A DNA stretch of 64,000 nucleotides. Source: CAVXHV01 sp963761445. GTDB lineage: Bacteria; Planctomycetota; Planctomycetia; Isosphaerales; Isosphaeraceae. Position 1 is the stretch's first letter. Every line of letters begins with the position of its first letter. The stretch lies in the NCBI GenBank assembly GCA_963761445.1, contig CAVXHV010000004.1, positions 1,674,001-1,738,000 on the forward strand. Direction: 5' to 3'. Both the position numbers and the translations under genes were made by a program. Shown one piece after another: positions 55,377 to 62,796 of the stretch. Under the pieces are notes generated by a model. The model was not told the origin of the DNA and did no database searches. It was given only the letters and a program-made list of their open reading frames with translations.

Positions 55377-55622
55377 ATGGAACGTCCCCTGCACCAGATC
55401 AGTGTGGCCACCATGCTCGGCCTCGTGGCGTGCGTCGCGGTCAATATCTGGCTCTTCCGCGTCGGCATCTTCTGGGGAATCCTGGGGCTCAACGTCACCA
55501 AGCACGTGTTGATCGCCTACCTCTGCGGCGCCCTGGGCGTTGACCGCCGCCCCGCTCGCCCACCGGCAGCGGCCGCGGCAACGCCCGTGCCAATGAAGGC
55601 GCCGCACCTGCCCGTTGCCTGA
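55377..55622 (+). CDS. small membrane protein
   Basis: 81 residues from ATG 55377 (MERPLHQISVATMLGLVACV). There are two hydrophobic helices (ISVATMLGLVACVAVNIWLF and GIFWGILGLNVTKHVLIAYL), then a Pro/Ala-rich tail. It resembles short uncharacterised planctomycete membrane proteins. It is divergent from nuoB with about 250 bases between. Confidence 0.6.
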   Translation: MERPLHQISVATMLGLVACVAVNIWLFRVGIFWGILGLNVTKHVLIAYLCGALGVDRRPARPPAAAAATPVPMKAPHLPVA

Positions 55623-55779
55623 CCGCTCCCGCCGGCCATCCGGTGCGCTCGAGCGCCGCACTGCACTCTTGACGAGCGAGACCGAGGCAGGTGGCACCGG
55701 CCCGGCCGGGAATTCGAGTGGGCGCATCTTGGCTTCGCGGCTAAGATACAGCTCCTTTCGTTAGCCCAGGAGGAAAGAC

Positions 55780-56289
55780 GTGGAACGCACACGAGCACGG
55801 AAGCTCTTGCTGGTCGAGGACGAAGGTACGTTGCGGGGATTGGTCGCCCAGTTCCTGCGGGCAGAAAGTTTCGAGGTGATCGAGGCCGCCGACGGCGGCG
55901 AGGCAATCGATGCCTACCAGACGCGGCGCCCGTTCGATGTCGTATTGCTGGACCTGAACCTCCCCGTTTTATGCGGTGTCGAAGTCTGCCGTCGGATCAA
56001 GCTGGTAAACCCCTCGCAGCCGGTCTTGATCTGCAGCGCGGCGATCCTCGATGCAGACGTCGACATCCTGCAGACGCTCGACGTCGATCGCTACTTGACC
56101 AAGCCCTATCATCCGCTCGAGCTTCTGGCCGGAATCGCCGCCGTCACGCATGAGGCGCCCGAATCAGGCGCAGTGCGGGTGGATCGTGCGCATCACCCGG
56201 AGGCGGGTGTGCATCGCGGGGTCGGCCGGTCGCTCCCGCTCCCAACGCTCAATTCTGAGAAGCCCGATGCCCAAACTCTGGTCAAGTGA
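55780..56289 (+). CDS. response regulator receiver (CheY-like) protein
   Basis: 169 residues from GTG 55780, chosen because AGGAGGAAAG sits immediately upstream. It has a REC domain with the acidic pair Glu13/Asp14 (LLVEDEG), phospho-acceptor Asp58 (VVLLDLNLP) and Lys108 (RYLTKPYHP). About 45 extra residues at the C-terminus have no recognised output domain, so it is a single-domain regulator. No histidine kinase lies nearby, so its partner must be elsewhere. Confidence 0.9.
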   Translation: MERTRARKLLLVEDEGTLRGLVAQFLRAESFEVIEAADGGEAIDAYQTRRPFDVVLLDLNLPVLCGVEVCRRIKLVNPSQPVLICSAAILDADVDILQTLDVDRYLTKPYHPLELLAGIAAVTHEAPESGAVRVDRAHHPEAGVHRGVGRSLPLPTLNSEKPDAQTLVK

Positions 56290-56415
56290 CCGGCCCTTGA
56301 TTAAAATGCGCGGCCATGCGCCCTCAGGGCCTCTTGATCGGTATTGGTGAGAGCGGCGTCATCGAATCACTACGACTGTACTTTCGAGATATTTCTGCGC
56401 GCGAAGGATTGTTTC

Positions 56416-56964
56416 ATGGCTCGAAAACCCCTGAACCGGCTTGATTTGCGGCGGCAACGCGAAGCCGCCGAACCGCTTGATCCCATGGAGGACGAGGCTG
56501 AGGAGGCGGCGGAAGAAGTCGAGGAAGAGGAAGTTGCCCAGAAGCCGAAGAAGAAGCCGAAGGCCGCACCCAAGTCCCGCGCGAAGTCGGCTCGATCGAG
56601 CAAGCCGACCGCGCGTATGCGCATCGTCTGGGTGGTCTTGAACGATGCCTTCAAGCCGGTGGGCACGTTCGAGTACAACCAGAAAGAGGCGGCCGACGCC
56701 CGTGCGGCCGAGCTCACCGCCAAGGGTAAGGGCACCCATTTCGTACAGCGCACCAAGGAAGAAATGGCAGTGGATGCCCCCGGCCTGGGCTTACAGATTC
56801 CTCGTGCCGTGGCTCCGGCCACCAAGACCTCAAAGAAAGCGGCCGCAGCAGCGGCCGCAGCAGCAGCAGCGGCCGCTGCCGTGGAAGACGAGGAAGAGAT
56901 TGAGGACGAGGAAGATAACGAAGCCGAAGTTGCCGATGAGCCGGACGACGACGAGGACGAGTGA
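56416..56964 (+). CDS. charged protein with central conserved domain and poly-Ala tract
   Basis: 182 residues from ATG 56416 (MARKPLNRLDLRRQREAAEP). The order is a basic start, an acidic Glu-rich stretch, a Lys/Pro-rich stretch, then a compact domain RMRIVWVVLNDAFKPVGTFE and YNQKEAADARAAELTAKGKG. After that comes a run of 15 alanines encoded by GCN repeats and an acidic Asp/Glu tail. The middle domain appears globular and conserved-looking; the flanks are low complexity. The acidic-basic layout suggests nucleic acid or nucleoid association, which is a guess. Confidence 0.7.
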   Translation: MARKPLNRLDLRRQREAAEPLDPMEDEAEEAAEEVEEEEVAQKPKKKPKAAPKSRAKSARSSKPTARMRIVWVVLNDAFKPVGTFEYNQKEAADARAAELTAKGKGTHFVQRTKEEMAVDAPGLGLQIPRAVAPATKTSKKAAAAAAAAAAAAAAVEDEEEIEDEEDNEAEVADEPDDDEDE

Positions 56965-57125
56965 GCAAAACGGCTGCCTCGGCGACAACGACTGGACCGG
57001 GCTACAAGTCCGCTCAGAATCGTCGATGGCCAGTAGCGGCGGTCCCATGGACACGCCCTGCCGCCCGGCAACCTGCTTGGTGTCGCCTCGTCACCACTTG
57101 ATTGACTTCCCGAGATCGTTTGCTC

Positions 57126-58349
57126 ATGGCTCTCACACCTGTCCATCAGCAAGAGCTAGAGACTCGAGGCGAAGGCAGAACGGGTGCGGCGCCTCGAGAG
57201 CGGGACGCCGTCAAGTCTGACGCGATCGATGCCCAAGCGACAGTTCGAGACCGCAGTGGGCATGCCACGCCCTCAAGCGTGCCGCCCCCTCAGGACTCGC
57301 GCGAGCTACGGGGTGAAAGGCGATATTTCCGGTATCATCCCCTGATTGGCTGGGAGTACATTCCGGGGTTGCGCCTCACCTTGCGCCGACCCGATGGGAA
57401 ATCGTTCAGACTCGAGGTCAACGCGGCCGGAATTCGAAGCAGTCGAGAGTACGCGTTTGCCAAGCCTGCCGGCGTCTACCGCATCCTCGTCTTCGGCGAT
57501 TCCTTCGCAGACGGCCTCTACCAGCACAACGAGCATCGCTTCTCGGAACTGATGGAACAGCGCAATCCACGGCTTGAGGTCGTGAACTTCTCACTCCCGG
57601 CTTCCGGAACTGACCAGCAGCTACTCGCGTTCGAGGAAGTCAGGCACAAGTACGAGCACGACCTCGTGATGCTACTCCCGATGGTAGCGGGCATCCGCCG
57701 GAATCTGTTGGACACGATCGTCGGTCGCGACCCTCAGACCGGGCGAACAATCGCCAGGCCAAAGCCACAGTTCGAACTGGTCTCTCTCGATGACGGCACC
57801 GAGTCACTGGAATTGCGAAACGTCCCCGTACCTGACCAGCGGCAAGAGCTGGACGACTCGGAACACTCGGCGGCGCACACGATCGGGCCGGTCCACTGGT
57901 TCGCGCCGATCCGGCGCGGTTTGGCCAGGATCCCGTTCGCCAGACGGATCAAGAGGGCGATCGAGCCCAAGATCAAGCGCGACCCATTCCCCGAGTACAG
58001 AAACCCCCAGTCTTTCGAGTGGCGGCTGATGGCGGCGATCATGCGCCGTTTCGCCAGAGGGACCGGCGGTAAGCCCTGCGTCATCGTTCCGTTGTTCCCC
58101 GTCCAGTACGTCCCAAGTGGGCTAGGACGGAGTTACTGGGACCGGTTCGCTTCACTCGCCGATGGCCGTGGCACCTACGTGATCGATCTGTTCCCTCGCT
58201 TTGCTAAATTGGGCTCGCAGGCACCGGAATGCTTCATGATGCCCCATGACCCCCACCTTTCGGATTTCGGGCATGCGTTCCTGGCCGATTCGGTCGAAGC
58301 CGAGCTGAGGCGGCTTGAACTCTTGCCGGCCCCCGACACGCGCGTGTGA
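57126..58349 (+). CDS. SGNH/GDSL hydrolase family protein
   Basis: 407 residues from ATG 57126 (MALTPVHQQELETRG). After a disordered N-terminus the SGNH fold begins with RILVFGDSFADGLY (nucleophile Ser in GDSF), then VVNFSLPASGTDQQL. The Asp-His pair is at DPHLSDFGHAFLA near the C-terminus. YHPLIGWEYIPGLRL before the core is typical of bacterial family members acting near exopolysaccharide or lipid acylation genes. No signal peptide is obvious. It is not closely similar to the two membrane SGNH genes at 40.7-44.5 kb. Confidence 0.8.
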   Translation: MALTPVHQQELETRGEGRTGAAPRERDAVKSDAIDAQATVRDRSGHATPSSVPPPQDSRELRGERRYFRYHPLIGWEYIPGLRLTLRRPDGKSFRLEVNAAGIRSSREYAFAKPAGVYRILVFGDSFADGLYQHNEHRFSELMEQRNPRLEVVNFSLPASGTDQQLLAFEEVRHKYEHDLVMLLPMVAGIRRNLLDTIVGRDPQTGRTIARPKPQFELVSLDDGTESLELRNVPVPDQRQELDDSEHSAAHTIGPVHWFAPIRRGLARIPFARRIKRAIEPKIKRDPFPEYRNPQSFEWRLMAAIMRRFARGTGGKPCVIVPLFPVQYVPSGLGRSYWDRFASLADGRGTYVIDLFPRFAKLGSQAPECFMMPHDPHLSDFGHAFLADSVEAELRRLELLPAPDTRV

Positions 58350-58437
58350 CCGCGAATCCGCCGTGTCGAGCGGCTCCTCTTCCGACTCATATTCTCAAGG
58401 AGCGGCGGCGTCATCAGGAATTTGATCGGACGAACGC

Positions 58438-58939
58438 CTAGTTGGAGCCGGCCCGCTCAGAAAGCTCGAAGCCAGCCTCCATGAGGGCCTCACCGTATGC
58501 CGAAGCGACCCTACCATTCCGGCGAACGGATCGGTAGTTGGAGGATCGCCCGTTGCAATAACGCCGGCGTCGAGTGATAAACGAGGCTGATGAGATGCTG
58601 CCTGCTCGGGGCGAGGTTGGCCACAAAAGCGTCGAGGAACGCTTCCGATTGCTCGAAGACTTCCTTCGGGCTGCCGTCTGCATTTACGTGAACCGCGAGG
58701 CATCGCTCCTGTGATTCGGGATCTTCTACGACCTCGAACCGCGGATCCCCAACTACAGAGAGGTGTTCGCACGCCATCGCCAGCGTCCTGACAACGTCGT
58801 CCTTGATCAGAAGCCTCCCACCAGACGCTGCCACCTCGTCGGGGGCCTGAATTTGGTTTGACACCACCGTCTGGCCGCCATCGACGGGAACCGGACCAGC
58901 ACGGGGGCTGCTGAGAGTGTTGAAAGCTCTGCCGCCCAT
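58438..58939 (-). CDS. hypothetical protein, possible frame change near the 3' end
   Basis: The frame starting at 58939 gives 142 residues. From about residue 40 it looks globular (GGRLLIKDDVVRTLAMACEH, RFEVVEDPESQERCLAVHVN, SEAFLDAFVANLAPSRQHLI), ending LPIRSPEW at 58511. In the neighbouring frame the sequence continues GRVASAYGEALMEAGFELSE to a stop at 58438, which looks like its natural end. The first 35 residues may not belong; an internal start is possible. No family recognised. It is the last host-like gene before the tRNA fragment. Confidence 0.5.
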
Positions 58940-59023
58940 AGAGGGTTATACAGCTCTGCTGCCCGTCGGCCAGTATAGTTAAGGCGAATTCGAGTGTTCC
59001 TGAGTCTTTCGGAACAGAGCTAT

Positions 59024-59065
59024 TGGGCGCACGAGGATTCGAACCTCGGACCTCACCATTATCAG
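59024..59065 (-). other. 3' fragment of tRNA-Ile(GAT), probable attachment site
   Basis: Read on the minus strand it contains CTGATAA (anticodon loop with GAT), a TGGTG half stem, AGGTC variable region, the T arm CGAGG-TTCGAAT-CCTCG, and TGCGCCCA at the acceptor end. The bases that should supply the 5' half do not pair: the expected CACCA before the loop is replaced and no GGGCGCA 5' acceptor strand follows. A clean 3' half is what remains on one side when an element integrates into a tRNA gene. The element would lie to the right. Confidence 0.75.
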
Positions 59066-59486
59066 CATGTTTTTATGCGTTGACGTAAAGAGCGTAAACC
59101 TGATACAGATTAGTAGTTTACATCAAGCCGCTTGTCATTTGCAATCCCTAGCAATCGGTTTCACGTAATAGCCAACGTGAGCGGTATTTACGCAATTCGG
59201 TCTGCATGCGTTCTGCGGATGACTCGGTACAAAACGGTAGTCTGCCGCCGGCCCATACGCTCACTTCTGGCGCTCTGTCGCCCCCGGCCGATGGATGAGA
59301 CGTCCAGAAGGTCGCCGATCGCTCTGCGTGGCGTATAGGGCCTCGGCCACCACCACCATGAACCGCAGATACTCGAGCGCGCCGCCCGCCTACGCTGCCC
59401 CGTGCGAGGCCTGCGCCGCTCGAGCCGATCGATTCCACGGTGAGCAGCCTGGACGCGTCGTAGCGTCGTGTGGGGCCTCGACGAGG
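59066..59486. other. 420-bp spacer next to the tRNA fragment, no convincing gene
   Basis: Composition drops to a more AT-rich state just right of the tRNA fragment (59066-59200), as expected for attachment-site arms. GTAAAC and GTTTAC at 59094-59121 form a small inverted repeat. Short minus-strand frames (for example GGALEYLRFMVVVAEALYAT near 59340) have protein-like character but no complete gene. Confidence 0.4.
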
Positions 59487-59957
59487 TCACTCGGATTCTT
59501 CCGAGAAATTCCTCTTGCGCACCTTTTCGGCGAATTCTGCGAGACTGAACGCCTCTTTCACCGCGGCGTGAACTTCATTGAGTATGGCCTGATGTTCCGC
59601 TGAGCCACCGTGGTCCGGATGGGCCTTGAACGATGCCTTCCGGAACCACTCGGCCCAACGATCCAGGAAGTGCTGTTCAAACTCCACAGCGTCGATAGCT
59701 AGCAACCCCAGCTCGCGTGCCAGCGTGTCGGCCGTTCGAAGCCGGAGGTCGCCTCGGCAATTCGCGAAACGCGAGATCACCGCTTCACTGATCCCGGTTC
59801 GCTTCGCAAGAGCGTATCGACTGCCGCAATGAACAATCGCCTGATGTAGGGCGGCTATGATCGAGCCGCAGCGGATCATAGGCTTTTGTTTTCGCGACCG
59901 TGATGGCGGTTTTTTTCGATCTTCGGTCCGAGCCGCTCTTCGTTCTACGTTCGCCAT
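59487..59957 (-). CDS. HTH regulator with J-domain-like HPD segment
   Basis: 156 residues from ATG 59957. A basic N-terminus is followed by a Cro/CI-like helix-turn-helix at about residues 33-88 (SRYALAKRTGISEAVISRFA, LRLRTADTLARELGL). Residues 100-138 then read RWAEWFRKASFKAHPDHGGS and EHQAILNEVHAAVKEA, matching helix II, the HPD loop (113-115) and helix III of a J-domain; helix I is missing. J-domains stimulate Hsp70 ATPases through HPD. It may recruit DnaK to a DNA-bound regulator, or the segment may be a structural remnant. A long inverted repeat covers its promoter and start codon. Confidence 0.72.
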   Translation of the reverse strand: MANVERRAARTEDRKKPPSRSRKQKPMIRCGSIIAALHQAIVHCGSRYALAKRTGISEAVISRFANCRGDLRLRTADTLARELGLLAIDAVEFEQHFLDRWAEWFRKASFKAHPDHGGSAEHQAILNEVHAAVKEAFSLAEFAEKVRKRNFSEESE

Positions 59958-60009
59958 AAGTGCACCTACTTGTGAATATTGGGGGTAACATTCGTAAGTA
60001 GGTGCACTT
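59958..60009 (-). promoter_or_regulatory. 20-bp inverted repeat operator over the HTH-J promoter
   Basis: The arms AAGTGCACCTACTTGTGAAT (59958-59977) and the complement of 59990-60009 agree at 18 of 20 positions around a 12-base spacer. One arm touches the start codon of the 59487-59957 gene; the other overlaps its candidate -10 box. This is the geometry expected for autorepression. Confidence 0.75.
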
Positions 60010-60034
60010 TATCAAAGTCCAGACGGATGGTCAA
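60006..60034 (-). promoter_or_regulatory. candidate sigma70-type promoter of the HTH-J gene
   Basis: On the minus strand TTGACC (60034-60029) and TAAAGT (60011-60006) are separated by 17 bases. The -35 box lies over the end of the upstream regulator gene. Confidence 0.5.
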
Positions 60035-60657
60035 TCGGCGTCATCTTTGAGCGTCACAAGCGCCAGCCCCAGCGCCTGGCACAGCTTTTGAGTCGTCTCA
60101 AGCCGGATGTCGCGTTGTCCTGCGATGAACCGCAAGATGATACTGGCATCGACGCCACTGGCTTGACCGAGCGCGTAAGCCGACCATCCTTCCGCCCTGA
60201 TGCGATCTCGAATGAGCTTGCTCCAATCGCTTTGATCGGGAATGGCTGACCTTTCTTCACCCTCTGTGCTTGCCTTCACTTTTACCATCACTCGCGTTGC
60301 TTGCTGAACTTCGTGATCTCTCTCGAAGAATTTGAGGACATCGGCAACGGGGGAACCATTCGCGAGCATACCGAGTCCACGCTGCAAATCCCCGTCGCGC
60401 AGAAGACCGTCATTGAGTTGCCGCAATCCTTCGGCCAGTTGTTCGCGATCGCGTTGCGACTTTTTGCTTTGGGGTTTTCCTTTTGTGGGCTTCCCTTTCA
60501 TCCGCGAGGGTGGCATTTTGAGCGTGATCAGTTCCACGCCCCTGATCGGCTCTTTCGCTTCCGCGACCCGTTGCTGTTGTCGAGCCTTTTCAATTCCACG
60601 CTTCCCGATGTAAGGTTCGCTGGATTCCTTTGGAAGCTTGGCCCGTTGTCGTGGCAT
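60031..60657 (-). CDS. HTH transcriptional regulator with long basic N-terminal region
   Basis: 208 residues from ATG 60657. The first 75 residues are very basic (Lys/Arg/Gln-rich). Residues 75-120 are helical (LAEGLRQLNDGLLRDGDLQR). A Cro/CI-like helix-turn-helix occupies about 145-202 (SAYALGQASGVDASIILRFI, DIRLETTQKLCQALGLAL). That HTH is similar to the one in the downstream regulator (LRTADTLARELGL), so the two may be related. A near-consensus promoter overlapped by three direct repeats precedes it. Probably a prophage repressor-type protein. Confidence 0.72.
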   Translation of the reverse strand: MPRQRAKLPKESSEPYIGKRGIEKARQQQRVAEAKEPIRGVELITLKMPPSRMKGKPTKGKPQSKKSQRDREQLAEGLRQLNDGLLRDGDLQRGLGMLANGSPVADVLKFFERDHEVQQATRVMVKVKASTEGEERSAIPDQSDWSKLIRDRIRAEGWSAYALGQASGVDASIILRFIAGQRDIRLETTQKLCQALGLALVTLKDDAD

Positions 60658-60679
60658 GTCCGAAACTCCCGGTTATGCG

Positions 60680-60747
60680 TGTCAGTTGCCATAGCGGCAC
60701 ACTGTCAGTAAGCATAGACGGAGATAGGATGCATGTCAATTAGCATA
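60680..60747 (-). promoter_or_regulatory. sigma70 promoter overlapped by three direct-repeat operators
   Basis: The minus strand has a perfect -35 TTGACA (60739-60734), a 17-base spacer and -10 TATGCT (60716-60711). Three copies of TGTCARTNNSCATA (plus-strand orientation) lie at 60680-60693, 60703-60716 and 60734-60747, covering the downstream region, the -10 and the -35. This looks like a regulated phage-type promoter for the 60031-60657 gene. Confidence 0.75.
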
Positions 60748-60764
60748 GGTCTGCGGGTCCACCG

Positions 60765-60934
60765 TTACGTCCGATTCGCTTTCCGTTGAACCGGCTGCAA
60801 CGCACCCCGCCGCGAGAGGTCTTTCTCCGTTCCGCAGTCCGCGCACACCGCATACGGGCCATCGTCGCCGCCCAGGTTGCTGGGAAGCTACTCGACCCTC
60901 GATTTTCCCCGCGTTTTTGAGGCTGGAATCCCAT
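60765..60934 (-). pseudogene. possible small CxxC protein, broken frame
   Basis: One frame begins MGFQPQKRGENRGSSSF at 60934. Another continues NLGGDDGPYAVCADCGTEKD and LSRRGALQPVQRKANRT to a stop at 60765. Joined by an indel near 60880 they would make about 56 residues with a CxxC motif. Neither half alone is convincing, so this is a tentative call. Confidence 0.3.
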
Positions 60935-60959
60935 AAGCACCCGATAGATATTCGGGATT

Positions 60960-61202
60960 TTATGGTTTCTTGGCTGTCTTGAACTTGGTGGCGAACTCAC
61001 CCCGGGCCTTCTCCAGCTCGTTGGCTGCACTGATGACGGCGGTCTTGAACCGGATGTATTCAGTCACCCCGTACAGGCACACCGCCACGAGCACCGATGC
61101 CCCCACGAGCGTCGTGATTGCCGTAAGCTTCGACCAGAGGATAATCGAGTCCAGCTTCGCGCCGGCCGTCGCTGCCGCCTGGCTCTTGTCGGTGCTGTTC
61201 AT
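60960..61202 (-). CDS. small single-TM protein, holin-sized
   Basis: 80 residues from ATG 61202 (MNSTDKSQAAATAGAKLDSI). One membrane helix (LTAITTLVGASVLVAVCLYG) is followed by an amphipathic Lys/Glu/Ala helix (AANELEKARGEFATKFKTAK). Size and position beside phage genes fit a holin or spanin-like role, but no signature confirms it. Confidence 0.5.
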   Translation of the reverse strand: MNSTDKSQAAATAGAKLDSIILWSKLTAITTLVGASVLVAVCLYGVTEYIRFKTAVISAANELEKARGEFATKFKTAKKP

Positions 61203-61223
61203 GGTTATGATCCTCCCAAGAAT

Positions 61224-61613
61224 CTAACCCGCCGCGCCGTCGGCTATGTCGTCTGCATCGGGCAGCACGCTTGGCCACGGTTCACAGTAAGGCGCCGAAC
61301 CATCCAGCCGATCGGCAAGCTTGCCCACCGTGCCGCCGATCGCTGCGCCTTCTGGAGTGCGCGGCGAGCAAGATCCGCCGCCACACCCACATGGCCTGAC
61401 CACCGGCAACGGCAATCCGAGCGCCGCCGCCGCTTCCTGCACTTCGGCGTCCGTGGTCACGAGCTCGCCCTTCTCACCGCGCCACTGCCGTACGAATGTC
61501 GCCGCGTACGCTGCCTGGCTCCAATGGTCGCCCAGCTCGTGCACGAGGCGTTGGAAGTGCGGTTGATGCGCGATTGCGCGTTCGATCGTTTCAAGCGTGA
61601 TCATGATCACCAT
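61224..61613 (-). CDS. hypothetical prophage-region protein with Cys-rich turn
   Basis: About 129 residues. ATG 61613 (MVIMITLETIERAIAHQPHF) overlaps the end of the preceding gene; ATG 61604 is also possible, with GGAGGGG upstream of both. The helical N-terminal part (FVRQWRGEKGELVTTDAEVQ) is followed by PCGCGGGSCSP, a compact cysteine/glycine segment, and an acidic tail. No family recognised. Coupling to 61607-62005 places it in the same phage-like operon. Confidence 0.55.
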   Translation of the reverse strand: MVIMITLETIERAIAHQPHFQRLVHELGDHWSQAAYAATFVRQWRGEKGELVTTDAEVQEAAAALGLPLPVVRPCGCGGGSCSPRTPEGAAIGGTVGKLADRLDGSAPYCEPWPSVLPDADDIADGAAG

Positions 61614-62005
61614 TTCCCCTCCGGACATTGCCCGGTTTCAGATTGAAGAGCCGCCTTGAGCTTGACGAGGCACCCACACGCCAGGCACCTCGACTGAGCC
61701 GCGTCATACTTTGGGCAAGTGGAGCAGATCGCCAATCGCTGGGCCTGCTCCTCGGCCGTGGCGAAAACTGGCTGGCCCGTGGCAACGGCTTTGACCACTC
61801 GTCCGAGAGCCTTGGCGGCGCTGCCGACCATTTCCAGCACCGAAGGGAAGCCGCCTTCCGCTGACTCCGTCGCCGCCATCGCCAGAACGATCTTTCGATA
61901 CTCTTCGCGCTGCCATTCGTTCGGGTTCTGATCTGAGACCAGGTCCCGATAGCGAGTGTGGCCTGTCGCCTTAACCACGATGTCGAGAGCTTGTTCTAGC
62001 TTCAT
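61607..62005 (-). CDS. small phage-region protein with zinc-finger-like cysteine cluster
   Basis: 132 residues from ATG 62005 (MKLEQALDIVVKATGHTRYR). A helical N-terminal part is followed by the cluster CSTCPKYDAAQSRCLACGC and a last Cys in GQCPEGKW, suggesting one or two metal knuckles. Similar short cysteine-bearing proteins occur among phage structural genes. The start overlaps the stop of the fragment at 62002 (ATGA), and its end overlaps the next gene. Confidence 0.65.
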   Translation of the reverse strand: MKLEQALDIVVKATGHTRYRDLVSDQNPNEWQREEYRKIVLAMAATESAEGGFPSVLEMVGSAAKALGRVVKAVATGQPVFATAEEQAQRLAICSTCPKYDAAQSRCLACGCLVKLKAALQSETGQCPEGKW

Positions 62006-62150
62006 TGTGTCAACGCGTAACTTTCGCTGCCGCCGGTGCAAATATTGTAGACCGTCGCCCAGCCGCCTGTTCCTCCTGGAAACGTGGCGGTCGCCGACAT
62101 GTTCACCGGATAGCATGTCGACAGCAGCCAGGAAGTGAGCCACTTTCGCA
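62002..62150 (-). pseudogene. C-terminal fragment related to the 62797-63474 protein
   Basis: In the frame ending at 62002 the sequence reads STCYPVNMSATATFPGGTGG then WATVYNICTGGSESYALTQ. STCY matches the last residues of the 62797-63474 protein (STCYLSAATRE). The frame upstream of about 62110 does not look like protein and meets a stop near 62200. It is either the remnant of a duplicated gene or a gene broken by an indel. Confidence 0.4.
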
Positions 62151-62269
62151 GCCAGAATTGAGCCACCGCGGTTGTTGCCGGACGAACCGCGAGTAGCGCT
62201 GATTAGTGACACCTATGCCGGTGTTCGATGTCAACATCCAACGAGAATTGCAGCGTCGTCGATGTTATC

Positions 62270-62339
62270 GATCGCATTGGTTGATTCAAATCGGCCTTCA
62301 CCCTTGGCCTGAGGCTGATTTGAATCAACCAATGCGATC
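62270..62339. repeat. perfect 23-bp inverted repeat with 24-base loop
   Basis: The arms lie at 62270-62292 and 62317-62339 and are exact complements; the core of the left arm is GCATTGGTTGATTCAAATC. No T-run follows on either strand, so it is not a standard intrinsic terminator. It lies in a gene-free stretch of the prophage region. Confidence 0.9.
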
Positions 62340-62739
62340 CGACAGCGGAAGATTTCGAACGCAGAGGATCATCGTCGTGGATGTCGAAGCTAATTGTCGC
62401 CCATCAATAAAGCCCGAGAACGCTCCGCCAGCGTTCCCTGGGCAAACGCACTCGTCGCTTTTCCGGGACGATTTGACCGCGCTGGCGAGTCGCGGCTTGT
62501 TTTATATGTACAGATATAATACTTCTTGAATGACAGAATCTGACAAAGCTGAGAGAGCCACTCTGCGATTTTGAATGTTAGGCTCGGGGTCGGCAACCCA
62601 GTTTTCACCGTCGTTGCCGGCCGGCAACTCCGGTTGGCATACGCCGACTTCCTAGAGACCAACGCAAAGTGATTCTAGAACCTCGCAAGGTGTCGTCAAG
62701 AATATTCCGGAGAAAACGCCGAAAAAACGAATCGATAGA
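62340..62739. other. 400-bp stretch without a supported gene
   Basis: No protein-like reading frame. It contains an AT-rich patch with TATAAT at about 62514 on the plus strand and a TATTAT on the minus strand, but neither has a well-placed -35 box. Confidence 0.4.
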
Positions 62740-62773
62740 GCCACTCACCGCGATCAACTGATCGCAGAGTGGC
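62740..62773 (-). terminator. hairpin downstream of the 62797-63474 gene
   Basis: Nested palindromes GCCACTC/GAGTGGC and GCGATCA/TGATCGC make a long stem starting 24 bases after the stop at 62797. On the minus strand a run of six T follows about 12 bases after the stem, so the terminator is plausible but not canonical. Confidence 0.5.
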
Positions 62774-62796
62774 TCAAGTGGCGCTGCGATAATGGC

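Noticed and set aside
59148..59490. Minus-strand frames between the tRNA fragment and the HTH-J gene
   Set aside because: Two overlapping Arg/Gly-rich frames without a coherent protein; one short piece looks protein-like but is bounded by stops.
62206..62529. Plus-strand frame of 107 codons across the inverted repeat
   Set aside because: It translates both arms of the palindrome and has no ribosome binding site or protein-like composition.
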